NCBI GenBank assembly: GCA_028285685.1
Contig: JANQOR010000012.1
Location: 1-64,000 of the forward strand
Origin: Cyclobacteriaceae bacterium
GTDB lineage: Bacteria > Bacteroidota > Bacteroidia > Cytophagales > Cyclobacteriaceae
DNA length: 64,000 nt
Direction of reading: 5' to 3'
Below the pieces are notes generated by a model. The model had not been told where the DNA came from and searched no databases. It worked only from the letters and a program-made list of their open reading frames with translations. Shown one piece after another: positions 54,218 through 61,037 of the stretch. Position 1 is the first letter of the stretch. Each line of letters starts with the position of its first letter. Position numbers and translations under genes: made by a program.

Positions 54218-55467
54218 TGGACAATTTGATCGCCAGGGCAGAAATGCTCATTCAACAAAACAGGCCAAAAGAGGCTCGTGAAATCCTTGTTAAACTTCTA
54301 CACAGTGATCCCAATGATCCGGAGATACTTGCCATGATGGGTCGTGTGGAGATGCAGTCTGGTTACAACCAAGATGCGCTAAGGTTTTTAAACGATGCAA
54401 TTTCCATTTCGCCTGATAGCGACTATTTATTTTACTTAAAAGCTCTTGCTTTGATTGAATTGGACAAATTTCGACAAGCCGATGAAAGCCTCAGAGAAGC
54501 AATTAGTATTAACCCAAATGAGGCAGAATATTTCGGACTTCGATCAACGCTTAAAACTGACGAAAAGCAGTACGAAGAAGGCCTGGAATTTGCAGACAGA
54601 GGTCTTGAGTTGGACGCAGAGAATACGCTCTGCCTAAATGCAAGAGGGAGAGCGCTTATGAAGCTTGATCGAAGTGAGGAGTCGTTCCAGACGCTAGACG
54701 GTGCTTTGAATGAAGATCCTAATAATGCCTTTACTCATGCCAATTTTGGTTGGAGTGAATTAGAAAAGGGAGATCACAGAAAGGCCCTCGATCACTTTAG
54801 AGAAGCCCTACGGATTGATCCGAATATGGAGTATGCTCAGGGTGGAATGCTGGAAGCAATCAAATCACGATACTGGTTGTATAGAATATTTCTTTCATAT
54901 GCATTTTGGATGAGCAACATGACGGCACGATATCAGTGGGGAGTGATCATTGGGTTCTATATTGGTTTTAGAATTGTCCGATCTGTGTCAAATGCCAATC
55001 CTGAATTAGCCCCAATTCTACAACCTGTTCTAATTATTCTTGCAGTTATAGCTTTCTCGACCTGGATAACCAATCCAATTAGCAATTTATTCCTGCGACT
55101 AAATACCTACGGCAGACACCTATTGGATGACAAGGAGAAATTGAGCTCTAACCTTGTAGGATTAAGCATGCTTGTTCTAATAGCTGGATTTGTGCGATAT
55201 CTGATTAACGACAGTAACACCTCATTGGCAATTTTATTTCTTGGCCTTGGATTGATGGTCCCTTTCAGCGTAGTATTTGCATCTGCTAAGCAGAAGTATT
55301 TGCTACCGATCTATTCTGTTATTATGACAATTGTAGGGATAGGAGCCGTATATGAGACGATGCAGACCAATGAATTATTTAACACATATTCAACTATTTT
55401 CATTTTGGGATTTGTTGCGTTCCAATGGATCGCTAATTATGTACTGATTAGCGAGGACAATAGTTGA
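54217..55467 (+). CDS. TPR protein with C-terminal membrane domain
   Basis: A 416-residue protein with six or so TPR units in residues 1-215 (for example RPKEAREILVKLLHSDPNDPE, GDHRKALDHFREALRIDPN) followed by about six membrane helices (225-410). No signal peptide, so the TPR part is cytosolic and the protein sits in the inner membrane. One-base overlap with the TPR-AAA+ gene and TPR domains in both proteins strongly suggest a complex that brings the ATPase to the membrane. No function is known to me for this pair. Confidence 0.83.
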   Translation: MDNLIARAEMLIQQNRPKEAREILVKLLHSDPNDPEILAMMGRVEMQSGYNQDALRFLNDAISISPDSDYLFYLKALALIELDKFRQADESLREAISINPNEAEYFGLRSTLKTDEKQYEEGLEFADRGLELDAENTLCLNARGRALMKLDRSEESFQTLDGALNEDPNNAFTHANFGWSELEKGDHRKALDHFREALRIDPNMEYAQGGMLEAIKSRYWLYRIFLSYAFWMSNMTARYQWGVIIGFYIGFRIVRSVSNANPELAPILQPVLIILAVIAFSTWITNPISNLFLRLNTYGRHLLDDKEKLSSNLVGLSMLVLIAGFVRYLINDSNTSLAILFLGLGLMVPFSVVFASAKQKYLLPIYSVIMTIVGIGAVYETMQTNELFNTYSTIFILGFVAFQWIANYVLISEDNS

Positions 55468-55554
55468 GTTTTGCATATTAGGGCCAACTCCGCGAACAGC
55501 AATCTGGACCAAAATCCATCGCAATTTTGCAGGAGGAACTTCTGTTTTTAACTC

Positions 55555-55570
55555 CTGATTAATTAATCAG
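55555..55570. other. 16-base palindrome between convergent genes
   Basis: CTGATTAATTAATCAG is perfectly palindromic, lying between the stops of the TPR-membrane gene and the nuclease gene. CAGGAG/CTCCTG nearby (55530-55557) gives another weak stem. It may be a termination or protein-binding site. Confidence 0.4.
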
Positions 55571-55578
55571 TGAGCCAA

Positions 55579-56910
55579 CTAAAAAACAATAACCTCTCCT
55601 TCTTTCTTAGCTTGAGCTTTGGTATAAGAAGCAATATCTACTGTGTCTTTATTGGGGTTTCTAAGAACCAAGTGAATATCCTTGTTCACAAGACTAAAAT
55701 CCTGGTTATCGAAAGATAGACGTTTTGATTGGCCTGAATTAATTGCACCGAAAAGTCGAATTACCTTTCCTTCAGAGTTCCATAACTCCCAGCCTTCCAG
55801 ATTAACTCGCTTCTCTGATTTGTTTAAGATGGTGATCCACTCCTTCTTTTTGCTATCCCGTCCGACCGGATTTACAAGGGCAGCCACCATCTTAAGCACT
55901 TTGTCCTCCTCTCTTGCTTCTTGGGTGGCACGCTCGGCAAGTATGTCATGTACCAAATCCTGCTTTACCAAAATAGGTACCCGTTCAGGGTATCGGTAAA
56001 CCCTTGCCACAGCATTCGGATCCTCCGGTGAATTGTAATATATTGGATTGGAACTTGGCAGAGAGTCATCGAATTCCAGTCCGGTCAAGTTTTCAATGTC
56101 TGCAATACTTACCTGGTATTTGGCGAACTTGGTATTGGTCAGCTTGTTGTCTTTGTCGCCTTCCCTTCTGTTGTTTGTCAATTCCTCATCTTGATAGAGC
56201 AGAAAGGCCCGTGTCTCCAATTTGTTGGAGTCTTTTCCTATGTAGCAGATGATTTTGAAAAATGCTGATGGAATCCGTGCCGCATCATCGAATGTACGGT
56301 GGAAGCAACGGTCAAATGGGCGATGTACTGGGCCGGTGAAAATACACAGCCTGCCATTTTTATCGAGCTTCCATGTTTTAAAAACATCCTCAAGACCTAC
56401 CCATTCATCCTGGTTGTAATACTGATGCTGAAGAGAGGCATTGGTATAAAAAAAAGTATCGTCATTGGCCTTTTCCATTTCACGCTTTGCCAGTACCATG
56501 TCCTGATCCGAATTGTCAACAACACTTTTGGCTAGTGAAGGAGACCAACAATTGTTGGCACGGCGAACCATGTGCCCACGATCATAGGGATTTTCCACTC
56601 CCTTGTAGTAATCGTTATCCAACTGAATGGCCGTAGGGATCCGAGTATCAGTAAACCACGTGTCATGCTTTCGCTTATGCTGATCCTCTTCTCTTTGCGG
56701 ATATCCGTTTTGGTCAATATTGGATGCTACGTATAGCAATTGTCTTGTCTTTTCGTTCATCACAAGGGTGTAATGAATGTAGTCCAGAAACTTACTTTCC
56801 CTTAAAGACTCATTCTGATAAACCGCTCCCTGTATCCTAGGAGAAATTTGAGGATGTGGCACTTTTATTCCGCTACCGAGAAATTCGGGGTTGTATCCAG
56901 TCCTATCCAT
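55579..56910 (-). CDS. DRGH nuclease with C-terminal lamin-tail domain
   Basis: A 443-residue protein with a DNA/RNA non-specific endonuclease domain (about 45-275): DRGHM at 110-114 with the catalytic His, Asn157 and Asn166 (TNASLQHQYYNQDEW) and Glu173. After a charged helical linker comes a lamin-tail-like beta domain (about 345-440: EWITILNKSEKRVNLEGWEL, KDIHLVLRNP). Nucleases of this type are usually exported, but there is no signal peptide and an in-frame stop precedes the ATG, so none is hidden upstream. It faces the TPR-AAA+/TPR-membrane pair. Confidence 0.88.
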   Translation of the reverse strand: MDRTGYNPEFLGSGIKVPHPQISPRIQGAVYQNESLRESKFLDYIHYTLVMNEKTRQLLYVASNIDQNGYPQREEDQHKRKHDTWFTDTRIPTAIQLDNDYYKGVENPYDRGHMVRRANNCWSPSLAKSVVDNSDQDMVLAKREMEKANDDTFFYTNASLQHQYYNQDEWVGLEDVFKTWKLDKNGRLCIFTGPVHRPFDRCFHRTFDDAARIPSAFFKIICYIGKDSNKLETRAFLLYQDEELTNNRREGDKDNKLTNTKFAKYQVSIADIENLTGLEFDDSLPSSNPIYYNSPEDPNAVARVYRYPERVPILVKQDLVHDILAERATQEAREEDKVLKMVAALVNPVGRDSKKKEWITILNKSEKRVNLEGWELWNSEGKVIRLFGAINSGQSKRLSFDNQDFSLVNKDIHLVLRNPNKDTVDIASYTKAQAKKEGEVIVF

Positions 56911-56985
56911 AGTTAGCTCATTGGTTTAGTGGGTAAAATCACATTAGAATCTTCTTTAAATTTCACACATTCAGGAATCCCGATC

Positions 56986-57008
56986 AATACCCACAATTGG
57001 GTATTTTT
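56986..57008 (+). terminator. Hairpin with T-tract in a gene-free gap
   Basis: AATACCCA (56986-56993), loop CAAT and TGGGTATT (56998-57005) form a perfect 8-bp stem followed by TTT. No forward gene precedes it, so its role is unclear. The rest of 56911-57160 shows only a TTAACTTTTG promoter-like stretch at 57125-57134. Confidence 0.3.
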
Positions 57009-57160
57009 CGAAGCTTTTTGAAACTGTTTCCAGCTACTTTAAATCAGGAAGAACCACCACATCCGGCGAAGAGCGATCGAGTCTAGGGAAGTGGAGACCC
57101 AATCTCAAATCCATGAAACTTTTATTAACTTTTGGATTCGTTGAAACACTTTAACTGCCA

Positions 57161-58282
57161 ATGAACTCGCCTTTCCATAAAGCACGGAATATTACCCCCA
57201 AGGTGGCACTAGTCCTTGTGCTATCGTTTATTTTGCTACCCAGCACCGGACAGGATATAGATTCTGCTAGCAATTCGCAGTTGTCCTGGCGAGTTTTTCC
57301 AGCGTTTGGAGCACAACCGGAGACAGGTTTTGTCTTTGGAGTGGTGATGGCTGCCACCTGGTCGCAAGCGGATACTGCTGCCCAGGAATTTGACCGGCCA
57401 TCTTCCCTCACCCCCTTAGCCATCTACAGTGTTCGTAATCAAGTCCTTGTGGAGTTCAATTTTGATTATTTTCTAACTAATGGGACTAATCTGAATTTTA
57501 CGCCACGTTTTTCTTTATTTCCGGACCGTTTTTTTGGAGTTGGGAATGATAACGATCCGGACGCTTATGAGACCTACACAAATCGGATATGGCAGCTAGA
57601 AGGGCAGTTCTCTGTACCATATACTAATAAATTGTTCTGGGGTGTTTATACTGATATCCAACATAGCAAACTGAAGGAACTCGAGTTAAATGGTGAGCTT
57701 GAAACGGGGACCATTCTTGGCTCAGAAGGTGGATTTCAAGCTGGACTTGGCCCTGCATTAAGGTACGACTCAAGAGACAACGCCATATATCCCTCGAAAG
57801 GTTACTTCCTGAACGTTCGTTCTCTTTTTTCTTTCCTTGGCGATTTTTCGTACTCGAACTACCTCCTTGATTTTCGACGGTATTTTAGCCTGCGTGAGGA
57901 CAAGGATGTGCTAGCGCTACAATTCAATGCATCGTTTACTTCCGGTCGCGATATCCCGTTTTACAAACTACCTCAATTGGGGGGATCCTCTCGACTAAGG
58001 GGGATCAACAATGCCAATGTGTATCGTGACCGGCAACTACTTTTCAGCCAAGTGGAATATAGGAAACACCTTTTCTGGGCCTTTGGTATAGTAGCATTTG
58101 CTGGTGTTGGAGATGTGGCAGATGAGATGAGTCAGTTTCAGCTTTCTGACTTCAAATATGTGGGCGGAGCGGGGATTCGCTACCAGGTGCTTGAAGGGCA
58201 AAAACTGAATCTCCGCTTTGACTATGGATTTGCCAGAGGTGGCCAGTCTGCCTTCTACATCTCTTTGAGGGAGGCTTTTTGA
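57161..58282 (+). CDS. BamA/TamA-family outer-membrane barrel protein
   Basis: A 373-residue exported protein (signal peptide ending LLPSTGQ) consisting of an Omp85-type 16-strand barrel without POTRA domains. Visible features are GLGPALRYDSRDNAIYPSKG and LGGSSRLRGINNANVYRD, the L6-loop RG motif (V/I)RG(F/Y)-like, and a final strand ending in Phe. POTRA-less forms are common in Bacteroidota; the role is unknown. Its barrel resembles the C-terminal part of the protein coded at 16355-19966. Confidence 0.88.
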   Translation: MNSPFHKARNITPKVALVLVLSFILLPSTGQDIDSASNSQLSWRVFPAFGAQPETGFVFGVVMAATWSQADTAAQEFDRPSSLTPLAIYSVRNQVLVEFNFDYFLTNGTNLNFTPRFSLFPDRFFGVGNDNDPDAYETYTNRIWQLEGQFSVPYTNKLFWGVYTDIQHSKLKELELNGELETGTILGSEGGFQAGLGPALRYDSRDNAIYPSKGYFLNVRSLFSFLGDFSYSNYLLDFRRYFSLREDKDVLALQFNASFTSGRDIPFYKLPQLGGSSRLRGINNANVYRDRQLLFSQVEYRKHLFWAFGIVAFAGVGDVADEMSQFQLSDFKYVGGAGIRYQVLEGQKLNLRFDYGFARGGQSAFYISLREAF

Positions 58283-58405
58283 TGGCGATAAGTGATTGAC
58301 TTTGGGTGGATCTCCAAACAGGTGACCAAATACCTCATCTATAATAAGTTTACAATATTCGATTTCTTGGCCGAGAAAATTATGCGAAGAGTTACGAAAA
58401 GTCAG

Positions 58406-61033
58406 CTAAAGCTTCACCAACCTTCCAACGACTATTTGGTCTCCAGACCTAATCCTCACAATATAAAGTCCTGGAGGATTTCCCTCAAGATCCAAGATGT
58501 TTTGAGTACCAGATTTCATTGATCGAAACTTCACTTTTTGACCGTTGATCCCATGAATTTCAATTTCACCTTTTTCGATCTGATTAAATTCTAATTGAAA
58601 ATACCTGGTGGAAAAAGTAGGGTAAACAGTAATTTGGTCCTCGTCTGCTACTCCGAGAGGTGGGGGTGGAGGTGGATCTTCCTCCTGAACACGGACTGTA
58701 AATGACTCTTCAACCATTCCACCTTTCCCATCCAAGGCTGTGATTGTCACTACAGTTTGGCCCGTAGAAACCTCCATGAGAGTAAGATCAAAGCCTTCGA
58801 TAGATGCTGTGACCACCGACTCGTTGGTCACGTCTACTCCTAGAACTAAAGCATCACTATCTGGGTCTTCGAAGACCTGTGAAACATCAATGTCCCTCGT
58901 TGAAAATCCCTCCTTTAGATTTAGATCCGGTAAGGATATGCCAATTGTAGGATGTCTGTTTATGGAAATGGAAAATGTCGTTGAAGTCAAGCTATTGACC
59001 CCATCATCTGCAAACACCGTAATTTGAGTCGTACCAAATCCTTCCTCGTTTATGACAAGTTCATTCGCCATTATTTCAGATGTAACTACGTTAGGATCGT
59101 CGACCGAACTGGTGAAGGTTAAATTGTCACCATCGTCGTCTGTAAATACATCATTGAGGTCAAAAGTCAATGAGCTGAAATTCTCTGTGACCGCTTGATC
59201 GGCAATAGGAGAGGTGACATCAGGTGGAACATTTAATTCCACAACCTCCACGGTAAATGACTCTTGAGCCATACCTCCAATTCCGTCATTGGCAGTGAGC
59301 TCAACAACCGTTGACCCAAGAGAAATTTCCGTCAGGTTAAGAGTAAACCCATCAAACGAAGCTGAAATGACTGACTCATCGACTACATTGACTTCCAAGG
59401 TTAGGATATCATCATCTGGGTCTTCAAAAACTTGAGAAACGCCGAAGGAATGAACAGAAAAGCCTTCCACAAGCATTAGGTCCGCAATCGGTTTACCAAC
59501 GATTGGATTACGATTCGTTGCCAGGGAAAAGGTCATAGGCGTTTGAGCATTAATTCCATCATCCGCAAATACCGTAATTTCAGTAGAGCCAAATCCAACC
59601 TCCGTCAAGGTAAGTTCATCTGCAACTATCGCCGCTGTGACTACTGTAGGATCATCCACTGCGCTTGTGTAGGTTAAATCATCACCATCATCATCTAAAA
59701 ACACATTGGAAAGATCCAATCTTAAAGAACTGAAACCTTCAGTGACCACTTGATTAGGTATTGGAGAAATCACGTCAGGTGGAATGTTCAGCTCCCCGAC
59801 CTGAACCGTAAATGATTCCTCAATGGTTCCTCCATTTTCATCGGTGGCAGTGATCTCAACTTCTGTGATTCCACGTGAACCCTCCATCAGAGTGAGTAAG
59901 GTCCCATCAATAGAAGCTGTAACTACTGACTCATCAATTACCTCGACCTCCAACGTTAAATCGTCATCATCCGGATCTTCAAAAACTTGAGATATGTCTA
60001 TGGTTGCGATAGAGAAAGCTTCGTCAAACATTCTATCTCCAATTGGCTCCACGATCTTTGGCCGTGAATTTCCAACGATTGTCAAACTTCCAGCCAGTGT
60101 CTCGACAGGCAGGGAACTTACTTCGGAATTGAAAGCTTCAATTTTGATAGGATCATCGCTAAATTCAAGTTGGCTACTAAAACCATTTCCAGTAACGGTT
60201 CGGAAGATAAGGCTAAAGAGTATTGCGTTCCCATTAAGGGTGACTCCCTCCAGAGAAGCATCATTCCAGGAAAACCTAAGTTTGCCCTCCTCAATCTCGG
60301 CCGATCCTGAGCTGAAGTTGGAGGAGCTAAGTTGCGAAAGAAAAAGACTCCCCAGACTTTCAAATTCCATAACCTCAGGATCCCAGTTAAGAGAAAACTG
60401 CACGCTTGCAACATCCTGGAATTCCGAAGCAAAGACGTTAAATTCAATGTCTGTGTCCGGGCTGGTTACAATGTGATCTGTACTCAAAATAATTGGAGTT
60501 ATTCCTCCAGATGGATCTAATGTAATTCGACCTATCTCTTGAGGCTCGTAGTTGATCTCAACAAAATCCCCATTTGAGAATTTGATTACTTCGACATCAA
60601 GCAATTCGCCTTCCTCAGAAATTGATAGCGTAGTAACATCGTCTGTGGTAATTGACGATTTTAAAGTGTAAGAGAAGGCAAAAACAACGGACCCATCAAC
60701 TAAGGATGTGCCTTCGGCAATCGAAGAATTCCACGAGAAATGGACCGTATCCATTCCATCCGTCTTCTCAGCATGAATGCTATAATTCGCTGGACCGAGA
60801 TCTCCCAGCCCAAAATTGCTTACCTCTAGAAAGTCAACAAAATCATCATTCCAAACGACGGAGAATTGCATAGACAATATGTCCTCAAAACCCTCAACCT
60901 TAAAAAATGAGTACACGGTGTCTTGCGGTTCATGTCCACTGGATTCACCAACAAGAATTTCAAAGTCTTGACATTTGCCTTCTGTTAGCAGAAAAAGAGA
61001 CGATAGCGTCCAAATAATCAGCCTGATCTTCAT
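58406..61033 (-). CDS. T9SS-sorted protein with cohesin-like and Ig-like repeats
   Basis: An 875-residue secreted protein. Signal peptide (1-21); two cohesin-like domains (about 22-165, with SMQFSVVWNDDFVDFLEV; and about 180-320, with SVQFSLNWDPEVMEFESL); then five Ig/cadherin-like repeats of about 85 residues in the order A-B-A-B-A (A units contain QVFEDPDDD; B units contain VFxDDDGDDLTxT), whose acidic loops probably bind Ca. A Pro-rich hinge (EEDPPPPPPLG) leads to a T9SS sorting domain (ITVYPTFSTRYFQL, GLYIVRIRSG). It starts four bases after the preceding gene stops, so both are one operon. Confidence 0.85.
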   Translation of the reverse strand: MKIRLIIWTLSSLFLLTEGKCQDFEILVGESSGHEPQDTVYSFFKVEGFEDILSMQFSVVWNDDFVDFLEVSNFGLGDLGPANYSIHAEKTDGMDTVHFSWNSSIAEGTSLVDGSVVFAFSYTLKSSITTDDVTTLSISEEGELLDVEVIKFSNGDFVEINYEPQEIGRITLDPSGGITPIILSTDHIVTSPDTDIEFNVFASEFQDVASVQFSLNWDPEVMEFESLGSLFLSQLSSSNFSSGSAEIEEGKLRFSWNDASLEGVTLNGNAILFSLIFRTVTGNGFSSQLEFSDDPIKIEAFNSEVSSLPVETLAGSLTIVGNSRPKIVEPIGDRMFDEAFSIATIDISQVFEDPDDDDLTLEVEVIDESVVTASIDGTLLTLMEGSRGITEVEITATDENGGTIEESFTVQVGELNIPPDVISPIPNQVVTEGFSSLRLDLSNVFLDDDGDDLTYTSAVDDPTVVTAAIVADELTLTEVGFGSTEITVFADDGINAQTPMTFSLATNRNPIVGKPIADLMLVEGFSVHSFGVSQVFEDPDDDILTLEVNVVDESVISASFDGFTLNLTEISLGSTVVELTANDGIGGMAQESFTVEVVELNVPPDVTSPIADQAVTENFSSLTFDLNDVFTDDDGDNLTFTSSVDDPNVVTSEIMANELVINEEGFGTTQITVFADDGVNSLTSTTFSISINRHPTIGISLPDLNLKEGFSTRDIDVSQVFEDPDSDALVLGVDVTNESVVTASIEGFDLTLMEVSTGQTVVTITALDGKGGMVEESFTVRVQEEDPPPPPPLGVADEDQITVYPTFSTRYFQLEFNQIEKGEIEIHGINGQKVKFRSMKSGTQNILDLEGNPPGLYIVRIRSGDQIVVGRLVKL
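58690..60065 (-). repeat. A-B-A-B-A Ig-like coding repeats
   Basis: Five coding units of about 255 bases, alternating between two types, so the A-B pair repeats at about 510 bases. The pairs share long near-identical stretches such as TVFADDG and PPDVxSPIxxQ, indicating duplication of an A-B block. Confidence 0.75.
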
Positions 61034-61037
61034 GCTA

